From Petrosia ficiformis (Eukaryota; Porifera; Demospongiae; Haplosclerida; Petrosiidae): DNA of 64,000 nucleotides. Shown piece by piece: positions 32,601-44,900 of the stretch. Under the pieces are notes generated by a model. It saw nothing but the letters and a program-made list of their open reading frames with translations, was not told the DNA's origin and ran no database searches. Location: assembly GCA_947044365.1 (NCBI GenBank), contig OX345650.1:1411173-1475172 (forward strand). Reading direction: 5' to 3'. The translations under genes were made by a program, and so were the position numbers. Within the stretch, counting starts at the first letter, position 1. Each line of letters begins with the position of its first letter.

Positions 32601-35600
32601 GATGCTATCAGCAATAATCATTCTTACTCTTCCTCTTTAGTTTTAAGTACATTCTTCAGCTTTTCATTGTTATCACTCAGTTTTCTGTAGTCTTCCATTT
32701 GAACATCATCTATATAATCAATGAATTATGTATATTATGAAATGGTACTTTCAAACTGCTTTCCTTTGCAAAAAAGTTATTTAGGGTATGATGTTTTGTT
32801 AATACAAAGACATTCCACTATACCAATTGATATCGTATATGCACTACAATAGAAATAATAGTGCTTACTAACTGCTTAGTGCAATCGCACTAAATGTGTG
32901 GTCAAGCTTAGAATCTTACACCATTGACAGCATCACCCCAATGAGAAACGTATCTATGGTCATTTCTCTGATTTCTGATAACTCACTCTGTAAGCAAATC
33001 ACTTTGAATAAATTTTGACACAAGTGGCCAATATTGTTTCCTTCGGTTAAAAATTGACAAAGCTCTCTAATGTTTGAGCCAATGTAAACCGTTAGAGCTT
33101 TCAGATTTTTACTTGTTATGGGCCATCCTCCCTGTGATTACTTTCCATGGGGTTGGATATATAATTATGTATATATTCTCATGCCACATACTCGATAAGG
33201 AAGTTGCATCATTTGGAGACTTGGACAATTACTATGGCATATAAATGAACGCTTGCTTGAGCTCTACAGAGCTCAAGCAAGCGTTCAGGTTGTGGAAACT
33301 GCTGCTGTAGCTAATATGTTGCAACATTTATGGAATGATAGATCATCTAACAGTGTGAGCTATATGTTGACTTGTTCTTTGACACCTGAAATATATATCT
33401 TTAGGATCCAACAATGATTGTTTTCCAAGGGATTTAATGTATATACTAATTATAATGCATTGTCCACTAAGAAGACTGCTTGCACAAGGCAGGCTTTCAT
33501 TGAGAAAATGTTTTGAGGGGGGTGCAAAACTTGAATTTGAAAGACTACTGAGGGCGACATACAGGGTTATTGTGGTTTGGTTATCGGCACCTTCCCCTAA
33601 ATGAATGCCTGAAAAGTAATCATCAATCATAGGGATACATTTTCTCCACATATCTTGTTTATTGGTACACTCTAAATCTATTGGTACCTTGAAAGAGCTC
33701 TAGGGTTTTTATTTTTTGACATTAGAGTGATTAACACACAAACAATCAAACTACTGTAACCTACACATGGTGATGATTATAAATACACAAGATCTTGGCG
33801 CATAATAAAAAAATTGGTGACAATATAATCATAATTAACTGCACCACTGGCCCAAAGAGAGAGCTGTGCAATGCCAAATAAGAAGCTCTTTGGGCCAATG
33901 TGCACTTATCAAAAACACTGCTTTGAAAGTACCAAAGTACAAGTACAAATGCTTCCAGCTGAGAAGTATCGAAATCAAAGCATTTGGTACTTGCATGTAG
34001 GGATGTTCATAATTGATAAAGGTGACTTAAGTATATTAATACTTGGCAAGTGCTGAACTAAAGACTAAAAAAGTACAAGTACATATGTGTACTTATTGTA
34101 CTGAAGTACGTACTTGGCTCCCATGCCTGCTACTGCTACATAACATATATGTACCTTAACATGGTAAATAGTGGAAGTAATTATACACTCAATTATCATT
34201 AATTTTATTTGTAGCTTTGGGACAAATACATAAGATGGAGAAGACAGATGAACAGAGGCAGTAATTCTCATCATGATGATGATAGAATAGTGTATTTTTG
34301 CTCTAACTATAATATGCTGTTGTGCTTCAGGCATGAGAAAGTCAGCCATGATTAATGAATGTTGGACACCACAAAGCAATCATAAGATTAGTGTTGTACC
34401 TATACTGGTATAGGTAAATGTATAGGTGCCTATACCATGGTATATAGCTAAATATAGGTATAGGCAAGTAGTATAGGGGAGATACAGATACTTTACAGAC
34501 CAAGTTTTGAAACTTTATAGTACTATTTTACTGTAGGAAAAGATTGATACAACAATCAGAATCAGAATCATTTTTTGAGCTATTTCCATCTTTTCTAGTA
34601 ATTTGTGAGTTTCATTTTCCAACAGAAATGGCTATATAGAGCAGTGCTAAAAATGAGTAATGCACATACTAGAAAAAAGAGTGAACACATGTATGTATGT
34701 GTATAGGCAGTTTTAGTTGCCTATAATATCTGTATCTGAATTATGGGCTAAACTTGGTATAGGTACAACACTACATAGGATACTGTTTTCTCTACATATC
34801 TTGTTATATATGTACATGTATGTTATTAATGATAGAAAATTCTTATACATGGATTGCAAAATGTATGAACTTTAATAAAAATTTTTTTAGCCGTATCAGT
34901 TTTATAACAAACCTTTATAGGAATTAGAATCCACTTTATTATCTTCTGTTTGTTCTACTTCAAGTGTTTTCTTGTGCTGAAAATGGGTAAATATTGGAAT
35001 AAAAGTTAATAATACAGCAACTTTAAACTTTAAAGTAACCCTCCTCTTTTTATTATTTGTTTACTATTAGCCAATTATAGATAGTGAGGAGAACCTGCTA
35101 ACCTCTTTAATTTTTTTCAGAGATTTTTTAATATACCTCTTATCTGCATGTTCTAAATTTCTAAATTTCTCGAGTTGCATTTTAAGTTTCTAAATTGAAT
35201 AGGCATTGTTATGAAATATACACAAAAGTCTCCGTTTACCTCCAGATCTTGAAATTTTTGTTCTAGCCTATGGTTATATTGTTTCTTTTTACTATTTGCT
35301 CTTATGAGCTGGCAACAAATAGTACATAATATACATTATGTTTAATACAATATGGAATGACTAACTTTTTGATGGATGGCACAGCACTCATCAAGAACAT
35401 TTTCAACTCCAGAACAACACACTTTAACATCTTCTCGAACTAAGAAAGGCAAAATATTTTCATATAATAATTATTAGAGCAAGTTTTACAATAAAGATCG
35501 TACTATTAATGCACGTATTCTTCAGTTAGAGTGCAGGTTTAGCTAACCAGGTTAACCATAAAAACTTGAATTTACATCAATTGAGTTAATCAATTGTATT

Positions 35601-36161
35601 TCCCAATTATGCTAGCATAATAATTATAGGCAAGCATGGTGGAATAATGGATGACTTTTTTAAGAGTCAGTGGGTGGAGTCTAGAATCTTAATCGAACTT
35701 AAAACTAATTCCAGGCTCCAGTTTAACACATTTTTTCGTTCTTGCTAACTCTTTTAAAAAAAACAACAACAGTAGTTTATATTAAAACCTCAATTATGTT
35801 TCAATAAAACTCTAAATAACATCCACAATATGACGGTGCTAATAGCTACAATTTATTACTGTTGTTATTCAATTTCTGTCTGAGAATAATGGCAAAAAAA
35901 TTAGCATAATTGGGAAAAGCCCTGGCTGATTCCCTGAGTGTTAATTAATACACAGGGTGAAGTTTTAATTAAGTAAGCTCAAAAACAGAAAGGCAAAACA
36001 GAAAGGCAAACCAGCCTTTTCAAATTTTTTCTTTCTGTTTGCATGAACTTGCAGTTGCACAGCTCAGAACCGGGATTACCACCTCCCCTGTACACTATGG
36101 CCTTAGATACACGAATTAACATTTCATAACTGACATACATAATTTTACACAAACCTGCCAT
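26616..36161 (-). CDS. Coiled-coil protein gene; 5' exons well supported, 3' exons tentative
   Basis: I do not recognise this gene. Ten linked exons keep phase: 36155-36161 (ATGGCAG), 35366-35439, 35240-35308, 35103-35189, 34913-34976, 32628-32709, 32537-32578, 32421-32483, 32325-32366, 32220-32272. They encode about 195 residues rich in Lys, Glu, Gln and Leu with clear heptad character and no stop. The block of exons at 32325-32483 resembles the block at 32537-32709, introns included, so it was duplicated. Two further exons, 26714-26757 and 26616-26663, fit the open phase and would end the protein with LHDEQKTAV, but they lie 5.4 kb away and are uncertain. A cytoskeletal or scaffold role is possible only by analogy. 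Confidence is for the 32220-36161 part; the 26616 end is about 0.35. Confidence 0.6.
27425..27722. repeat. Long inverted repeat (about 300 bp)
   Basis: Outer arms CAGAATTTCCAATACT and AGTATTGGAAATTCTG, inner arms CAGTTCCGTTGACAC and GTCAACGGAACTG plus CCGTAACCACACCCT and AGGGCGTGGTTACG, around a TACGTACGTATACGCGTACG centre. The whole region could fold into one long hairpin. Confidence 0.85.
28725..28908. mobile_element. hAT-like MITE, CAGTGTTTTTGATAAG family (copy C)
   Basis: 184 bp, internally deleted; flanks AGAAAGAT and AGTGAGAT match at 6 of 8 bases. A truncated end with nearly the same left flank (AAATAGAGAGAT) occurs at 25358-25388. Confidence 0.8.
30557..30813. mobile_element. MITE, TAAAGTCTGTTCAC family
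   Basis: Inverted orientation to the copy at 12086: starts TAAAGGTCATTCACGTTCA and ends TGAATGTAAACAGACTT. Confidence 0.7.
33247..33286. repeat. Perfect 19-bp palindrome
   Basis: GAACGCTTGCTTGAGCTCT, two bases, then its exact inverted copy. In the coiled-coil gene's long intron. Confidence 0.9.
33817..33920. mobile_element. Truncated hAT-like MITE, CAGTGTTTTTGATAAG family (copy D)
   Basis: Keeps the GACAATATAATCATAATTAA core, the AGAAGCTCTTTGGGCCAATG block and the CTTATCAAAAACACTG end; the other end is missing. Confidence 0.75.
34381..34781. mobile_element. MITE with TAGTGTTGTACC ends and an 8-bp target duplication
   Basis: Element 34389-34773 (385 bp), ends TAGTGTTGTACCTATAC and GTATAGGTACAACACTA, flanked by CATAAGAT and CATAGGAT (7 of 8 bases). 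hAT-type size of duplication; no ORF. In the coiled-coil gene's intron. Confidence 0.85.
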
Positions 36162-36392
36162 GACTTTTTAATATAATAGTCGTATAGTTGGATTACGAGA
36201 TTATAGTAAGGAAAGCAACTTCAGCAAACAGTCAAACATGTGCAAAAGCTAGCGGTCAATTGTCAAACCACACCCTTAATTGGCTGCGCTTAAGTTCTTA
36301 AGCGCTTAGGTATTACATAACCACACCCACTGCCACTCCCTTAATTTTTCATAATTGTCGAAGTTCTGCTCTGATGAAAATGTAATTCAAGC
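36162..36392. promoter_or_regulatory. Short divergent region between the coiled-coil gene and the GTPase relic
   Basis: About 230 bp separate the minus-strand start at 36161 from the first plus-strand relic sequence. A palindromic GCGCTTAAGTTCTTAAGCGC sits at about 36287-36306. Promoter function is only inferred from position. Confidence 0.3.
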
Positions 36393-37878
36393 ATGCAAAT
36401 ACATGAGTTTCAGAAATTTGGTGAAGAAAATGTTCAAGATGGGGCTGTTATCATTGACAAGTCTGGAAATGAAGAGCAAGCAGAAACAGAAGAGGAAATG
36501 ATTGTTGCATCTAACAAGAAAACCGTTTTTACCATACATCAAAGCAAGATTGGAGAAATGTGTCAATATTTGCTGTATTAAATGAATCCATTCCTGTTAT
36601 TTGTATCAACCATATTTTGGGAAGTGATGGAGAAGAAATGGATTGGCTTAATTCCCTTCTGGGGTAGCATTCTAAGAGGTTAGAGATGCAGCTTGTGTTT
36701 TTCTGCTTGTATACATATCTTTTTTTCCTCTGGGATCCAACTTAGTACAGAAATTGGAAAACAGTTGCATGTAATGAGGTACAGCATTGCCATTTGTATA
36801 TACACTATTTTAATATGCCAGTTTCAAAAACAGAACCACCAGGCGTCTGGAAATATTGCGGCATAGAACTTAATACTTAATGCAGTGACCACCCAAAACA
36901 CAAGTTGCAACCAGATTTGTTTGTTAAAGATTATCAGAAAATATTATTTGGTCATCAGTTGACATACATAGACAAGCTATCTTCTGTTAAGCAGAGAGTT
37001 CTAAAGGTTAGTAAGTCATTTCAGTTGGCACAAATGAAGATTACATTGCTCAACCATTTATAAACGAAAGAAAAAGCAACTTATTCCTCTCAAGGAAGTC
37101 TGGTCAAAGCGATCAAAAATATACCTCATCTTGACAAAGGGCATTATGAGCAACCACCATCTAAAGATTTTGACTTGATGTAAGTGAAAACAATTTTATT
37201 TCTTTTTCTTTCACTATTCTTATTACTTGCTATAGGCCTGTCTTAATGTCCATGGATATATTAATAATTATGATAATATTAGAGTGAGGGAAGTGAATTC
37301 AGTCCTCGATCTTTGAGAAAGAACGACTGTTTGGAGGAATGCTCAAACGTTTTGCAAGTTGCTGTTAAACAGGAAATTGTGGAGGGAATAGAAACACTCA
37401 AAGTAACTTATCATACTGTCTCATTTTGTATATACACATATTATGATATACAATTGTGGAATATCAAACAAGCTCTCTGGTACAGATGGAACATATTTCA
37501 CAAGAGGTAAAGTATAACTTGTAATAGAGAAATTGAGAAAGAGATGTAGACAAAGTGATCTTAGTTAACTATAACTAATAGCTATAACTGATCTAACAGT
37601 GCATTTTACAGTGTATAATAATTATTATAAAATGCGCAGTTAGATCGGTATACACTTATTCAGCCATCTATTCATCCATCCTTCCATCTTTCCATCTTTC
37701 CATCTATCCATCCATTTGTTCATAACTTATAACCATACACTGCATTACAGATAGAAAATGAAATGAGCACACTCCTACAAAATATTGTTGCAATAGACAA
37801 AACAAAGAGATGTATGAGCTATTTGGAAAGTGAGAAAACTAAACATATGCTCAAAATGGAAGATGAGAAACTGTTTTA
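36393..37878 (+). pseudogene. Relic of a third dynamin-like GTPase copy (3' exons)
   Basis: Decayed copy of the 3' half of the GTPase gene that follows it on the same strand. The piece at 37284-37390 matches GTPase-B exon 16 (KNDCLEECSN against KNNCLEDCSN), but the donor after GAG reads GGA instead of GTA. The piece at ~37420-37506 resembles exon 17, ending before GTAAAG. The piece at 37752-37878 matches the last exon closely (shared RCMSYLESEKTK) and has its own stop codon. At 37020-37075 a fragment resembles exon 14 but has an in-frame stop, and 36408-36540 is a weak match to the acidic exon 12. No P-loop or DTPG remains. It is probably a degraded tandem duplicate; expression of the last exons as part of another transcript cannot be excluded. 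Confidence 0.65.
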
Positions 37879-38981
37879 AGCAAAATATATTTATGTTTTG
37901 TTATTGTTCAATATAATATATATAATTACCCTTGACAGTTATCTGACCTTATTCCATTACATAACAACCAGCAGAACTTCTTCATAAATGATATCAGTTG
38001 AGACCTGTGGACACCCTTGCGTGCCTCCACACAAGGGTCAGTTTCACTTGACTGCATGGTGCCTTTAATATTCAAAGCCTCGATTAACATTGTTAGACCA
38101 AAGATCTTTAGTATACAGGCATGCTCAATTAGAGTGGATATAAAACAGAAGAATATTTTCAAATTCATCACCTACAGCTTGTCTATTAAATATCATGCAA
38201 GTTGAAAGCCACCATACCTATGCATGATTTGAAAGTGAAATTCTTGTCTTCCCTTTCTTCGAAAATTGTTATAGCTCCAATCTGTAACCTGAAGATTCCT
38301 GTTAATCACATGATCTGCTGCTTTTGACTATATACTGCAGACAATTAAATGTTGACATTTCTCTTTGGAGTAAAAGCACGATCCAGACTTTTTTTACATA
38401 TGCATGAACAACAACAGTACATAATGCAAAACCCACAGCATGTATACTACTTATATGCAAGGTTGATTGTTATATAATATATATATGGTAAGGCATTATT
38501 ATGATTGTGCAAGCATGAGAGAACGAGAAACAAAGTAAATCGGAAAAAAAATTCAGGGATTGAACTTAGGACCTTATGATGACTTATCAGATGTTCTCAA
38601 CATCTGAGCCATCAGACCCCTTGCTGTTTCTGACTTTCTCAAACTGACGAACTGTATCCTAACCAAAGCTCTCTTAGCAAGAAGTCCTGAGGCTCAGATG
38701 GTAAAAGTGCCTGACTAGATAACAGAAGGTCCTGCATGGGTTCAATCCCTAGTTGGATTCCTGACTTGTTCAGTTTTCCAAATCTCCCACGCTTGCCTGC
38801 ATATCATAATTATACACATGTAAGGCAAATCCTGTTTGTGGGATAGTTTTTATTAATCCTCCAGTTGTTGCCTGTAATAACAAAACGCTACCATGAATGG
38901 GATTATCACTATTTACAAAGTTTAGTAACACGGGTGTTGTAAATTGATGATCAAGAATGACTTACCAATATCTGTAGTATC
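37879..38981. other. Intergenic stretch upstream of GTPase-B with tRNA-like inverted pieces
   Basis: From 38555 to 38765 two tRNA-like segments face each other: GGGATTGAACTTAGGACC on one side and GGTTCAATCCCTAG on the other (B-box forms), each next to an A-box-like TCAGATGG. They look like a SINE inverted pair. No protein gene seen; the GTPase-B promoter should lie near 38900-38980. Confidence 0.5.
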
Positions 38982-41900
38982 ATGGCTGAAGCTGTAAGGT
39001 AGGTTATATATAATATGTATATATATATATATATATATAATTTTTATATAGCTACATATACATCATAAATAGATATATTCAAGTTAAAATCTGTAACTAT
39101 CATTTTTAGCCCAACAAGAGAATCTGCTGGTTTGAGTGGAGGAGTAAAGTTTGGTTCAAAAAGCTTGCCTCCTGATCAATCTGTAAATAAAGAGTTATTT
39201 CAAAAACATGCCAGATCACATTGCAGGCCAAGGAAAGATGATGAATTTTCCAATCATTTGCTACCTAAAGATAGAAGAATCAAAGCAATGACATTATTCA
39301 ATAGTGCTATACAGTCATTCAATGCAGGTTTACAATGTAGTCTATGAAACCAGTTTGATATAACTCTTACTGTAATTATATTTCCATGAAAATCACATTA
39401 ATAATATCAATAATAATTCACTAACAAATTGACAGCTCCATGACAATCAGTCTATCATTAACAAACTTTCCTTTTAGATCTACATAATTACAATAAACCA
39501 TTAATGGAACAGCTATCATCAGTTCAGTCATCTGAGAGTTTTTTCAAGGAAGAATTTAACGGTGACATTGAGGTAGTTTCAAAGGTAAATAAATGCATAG
39601 TTGAAAGGCATCAAATAGTATTGTAATATACATATATACTCCACTCAGCTTAATAGTATATAAACATGCTTATGACAGAGTGGATAAAAGCACGATAAAT
39701 TTGTATACACTAAGTTCTCCCTCAAATATTTTCTGTACACTGATTTATTGCTACAGAGAGTGTTAAGTCGATTAAGTGATTTTAATGAAACATTTGCAGA
39801 ACCAAAACTTGATTTGCATATCAGATTTTCACAAGAAAAATTTAATAATAAAGTGCTGAAAATAGGTGTATTCGGACGTCTCAAAGCAGGAAAAAGTACG
39901 CTACTAAATGCACTCACACATTCAAAGTAAGCAAAATCATTCTATTTCTACATCAATCACACATATATACACTCCAAGGCTGTTCCCTACTGATTCCAGT
40001 AATCCTGAGACTTCAGTGATCGTAGGCCTAACTCATAAAGATGGCATTCATATTGGACCTTGTACAACTGATGAGTTTCATGGAAAAGGAATGGTAAATA
40101 AAAAAGCTGACATTTTTGATGTAATAATATTTATTTTTTTATGCAGAAATGTCCCCAACTTCAAGATGAAAGAGGGAGCATTTTGGCTCAAGGAAGTGGA
40201 GAGATTATTAAATTTCTTGAAGATATCAACAAGGATGTTCGCAGACATGGAACTGTAAGATTACATATTCAGCATGCATACGTAGTATTGACATTTAGTC
40301 ACGACATGTCACATCATCAATGTGACCTATTATACTGATAGATGTAATACTAAATTTAGTCACATGACATGTTACAAAATCAGTGTGATGTATTATACTG
40401 ATACTATAGTAATGAAATTAGTCACATGACATGTCACATCATCAGTGTGATGTATTATACTGATAGATGTAATACTAAATTTAGTCACATGACATGTTAC
40501 AAAATCAGTGTGATGTATTATACTGATACTATAGTAATGAAATTAGTCACATGACATGTCACATCATCAGTGTGATGTATTATACTGATAGATGTAATAC
40601 TAAATTTAGTCACATGACATGTTACAAAATCAGTGTGATGTATTATACTGATACTATAGTAATGAAATTAGTCACATGACATGTCACATCATCAGTGTGA
40701 CCTATATATACTGATAATTGTTTTAACAGTGATAAAAATAGTAGGTGTGACCTGACAATGTAAGAAGTGTTAATTGTATTGAATAATATATTTAATTAGT
40801 TGACTAGATCAGATCAGAGTTACACCAATTAAAAAAAAGAAAGGACTACTGCACATGGTTGAAATGTTGTGTGCAGTTACATTTGTTTTCTTTGGTGTAA
40901 TACTAATCCAGTCAACTAAATAATATACATATCTTAGTAGATAACCAACAAGTAAAATTTAATGAAGGATGGAAGTCGTTCGAACTCTTCGTGGAATAAT
41001 ATATATATATATGTATATTATAATTATATGTATAAATATATATTAAATGCTAAATTCTATGAATAAGGCTGAAAAAAGAAAGGCTGGCCCTGGGTTCGAT
41101 TCCCAGTGACTACCAGCATTTTTTCACTTTCCTCTTTCAGCCTTATTCATAGAATTTAGCATTTATTTTCAATGTGAGGCGAGAACAGCAAAGCATCAAT
41201 ACATATACATTATTATTATTATATTGTTGATCAATATCATTGCCAATCAAAATAGTTTAGTGACCACTAACTACCTTTGATACAGGAACAAGGATACTTA
41301 TTAATAAAAGCTCATATCCCAGCTTTGGGAAGGTGCAGGTATAAGGATAAACAGATAATTATTCAGGACACACCAGGACTGGGTGAAGCTGACAATGAAC
41401 AAGTGAAGCAGGTCACAGAGAATGGTTTTCATTCTTGTTCTGCGTTTCTGTATGTTGTGGATTGCAGCAAACTAAGCGATCACTTGGATGTGACAGCATT
41501 GAATTTAATTAAACAAAAAGACAGAAGTATGTATCTGCAGTAATTATATTTCAGTGTTAAGCTTCTATATGGTGCTATAATATTATATATATATATATAT
41601 ATATTACATATATATAATATATACGTATATGTATATGTTATGTCATGCCTCAAGTGCTATTTCAGGTTTAGAATCACTGAGCCTAAGTTATAAGCCTGTA
41701 CAAGTGGGCGACATAACTAATATATTTCATGACTTCAAAGTCATGTTTATATGGCTTAATGGAGCAACAAACAACACAGTACACGCATCAAACTATGCTG
41801 CATGTATTACAGCACTGTCGAAAGCTTTAAAGGGTGGCTTCATTATGACATGTATAAATATATGACATTGTAAAATATATATTATCAATATATCATCATT

Positions 41901-44900
41901 GCTTCACTGTAGAATTTTTTGAAGATGGTCGCCTTCTCACACTCGCTAACCATTTTGACCATACTTTCCAAATACAAGCCAAATCAAAGCAACTTCTTTC
42001 AGACCCTTTAAAAATCAAGACAGATGTGAGAGAGATGATCCTTCAAGGAGTACATCAAGTAGTACTGGATAACAACATAGTCCCTTGCATTGCATACTGG
42101 GCTTGGTGTGCGAGAGTCCCAGAAGACATGGACGAGGAAGACTTTGAATATTGGAAGAGAAAGTACCTAAATAAAGTTTCACTACCACCTGGATTTAACC
42201 CTATTGAAGGCTCTCAGAAGTTTGTTGAGGATGTTAGTGGAATTAAAACGATTGAAAACTGGTAAGTAAAATATTTTATTCATCAAAAACAAAAACGTTA
42301 CAAACACTTTGAATCTAGTGTACCCTTGGTTTGAACACAATTGACTAAAGTCAATGAAGCAGTGTGGCATAGTGGTTAAACTTGAGCCTCCTGATCGAAT
42401 GGTCAGTGGTTCAAGTTCAGCTACAGTCATGTTGTTCGCTTGGAAAGCGAGTGTCTGTTTTTCTGTGGACTTCATTGCTCACATTAGTAAAAATAACAAT
42501 TTGGTTATACTACACGGTATTGTGTATGCACAGTACATGTATAAATCATATGCAAGACTAAAATTAATGCAGGTGGCCTGTTTCCATAGCAACTTATTAA
42601 AATTCATCAGGCTAAACTATTAATACAATTTAGGCTCACCACCATTGCTGATAATGGGGAATGTCTCTTTATGAGGTCTGCTATATCCGATGTTATGTAT
42701 TGTGTTGGACTATGTATGGAAAGATGTGTGCAATTTGGAGAGCATATCAAAGATCAAGCTGTAGGTATGTTGCAAAGAATAGTGTATAAGTAATAGTATT
42801 TGATAATCATAAACCTCCTTTATAAAGGACATCTTGGGACATGGAAGTGTCCTGTAAATAAAAGTGTTTTTGTTAACAGTTTGATATACTCAAACATATT
42901 TTAAGTATGGAGGTGTCCTCAATTACAATGCGTATTACCTCATAAATAATCACACCTAAATAATAGTGAAGTTTGTTCACATTCACAATGGGATGTGATG
43001 ACTCTATATGTGAGCATGGATGCGAAAATCAGTCATTTGGCAAATGCTTATATTTAAAGCCTCGTTATTCGCCATTTTTCAACTAAACTTGGTACTCAGG
43101 AAGAGCAACTATTTTTCCACCTAAATATCAAATTTAGTTTCTGTGCAAAGAGGCAGAGGAACTAGTCTGGGTACCCGCCCTTCACTTGAGGGGAAGGGGC
43201 GGGTACCCAGACTATGAGGAACAGGGTTTGAATATAAGCGTTTATCAAAATTCTTATTTTCAAATGACTGATAATTCCAAACTAAATATGAATATGAATA
43301 ACCTTTAGCTAGCTTATGAATGACCTTTAGCTAGCTTATGAATGACCTTTAGCTAGCTTATGAATGACCTTTAGCTAGCTTTGTAAGACTAAATTGCACA
43401 TTTTTGTATATCATAAACTAGAAATGGGATGTGTAATGGCATCTAAAGCAGACACATGGAATGAAGTTACTGATATACTGACTGACATTGAAAATGAAAT
43501 GGAAAAACTAAAAGATGAAATCGGTGATGCTTATGATGAAGATATTCAGGTATATTCATTTAACAAACTGGTAATTAGTGATGTACTGATAATCAGATCG
43601 GTAATCGGTATCGGTTGTTATTTTTAGTATCGGTATTGGCTATTTTTGAAAGATGTAACCAAATGTAATATTGTAGAAAGTGTACCAATAATGTCATTTC
43701 TTGTGATTATAATATCATAAATTGCTTTTATGATACTCATTTTTGAATCAGAAACTACAAGGTAGATACAAATATTGGATCAGTATCGGTTATCGGTACA
43801 TATCTAAAGCAATTATCAGTTTATAGGAATATTGGTAACATATCTTATTAGTGCATCACTAGTAATAATGCATTTAATAATATAATTGCATCACATGAAG
43901 GCCTGACCAATGAGATTGTAGGAAAAGCATCACAATACACAGGACAGGTCATAGACTAATAGTTAATGATCCTTTTAGTAAGGCACATTGTTAACTAAAT
44001 TACATGTCTACTGCCAATAATTTTTAGTTAGTTACCAAAAACTAAAACCCTATTAATTAATAATTAAACTAGAGCAACTTTGAGATAATTATTAGTGTTG
44101 TTTTAGTTAACTATAACTATAACTAAAACCCCTTCTAGTAAGACATTATGACTTTTAGTTAACTAAACAATAACTAAATTACAGGTCTACTGCAATAACT
44201 ATAACTAACAAAAATGGAAAATGGCCAATAATGGCACTTTTAGTTAGTTAACTAAAACTAAAACCCTTTTAGTAAGCCTGGTATTATTTTAGTTAATTAA
44301 ACTATAACTGAACTAAAATTGTGATAAACTAGTCATACTATAACTATAACTAAAATTGGTCATTATTGTTGTACTAAAACCACTCATACACAGACACCAG
44401 TTTTGTATTTGGAGAACACAGCTAAACAGCAGATTGAGGCATTTCGAGAGAAATGCTGCAGAAAATGTGCACAATATGCATTGAATACAGAAGAGGAAGA
44501 AGATGAATATGACTCAGACAATTCAGATGACTCAGATGAATGGATTGGAGCAGGAGAAATTGAACATAGTAGTACAACAGTGGATAGAGATAGCATGGAT
44601 GATAAGGAGATACTCCTGTCCTATGATATCGGTGTGAACACTAATCATCATCTTGATAGTTATCAGAATCCAAATGCATATCGTCTCAAGGACTTTGGAG
44701 ATGGTAAATATTGTTTATGAATGTCCGTGTCATTATAAAATCATTGTTTCAGACTACGTTTCAGCAAATATATACAATTTCATAATTATACAGATCTTAA
44801 AACATTTGCACAAGAACTAGAAGGTCAGCTGAACTCTTTCTTAGCAACAGTTCGATTTGATCACATACCACAAGCAATTCCACTTCAAGATTTCAGAGAT

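Noticed and set aside
42352..42425. tRNA gene
   Set aside because: A and B boxes are present but the arms do not pair as in a tRNA, so a SINE head is more likely. The same holds for 46140-46235 and 38555-38765.
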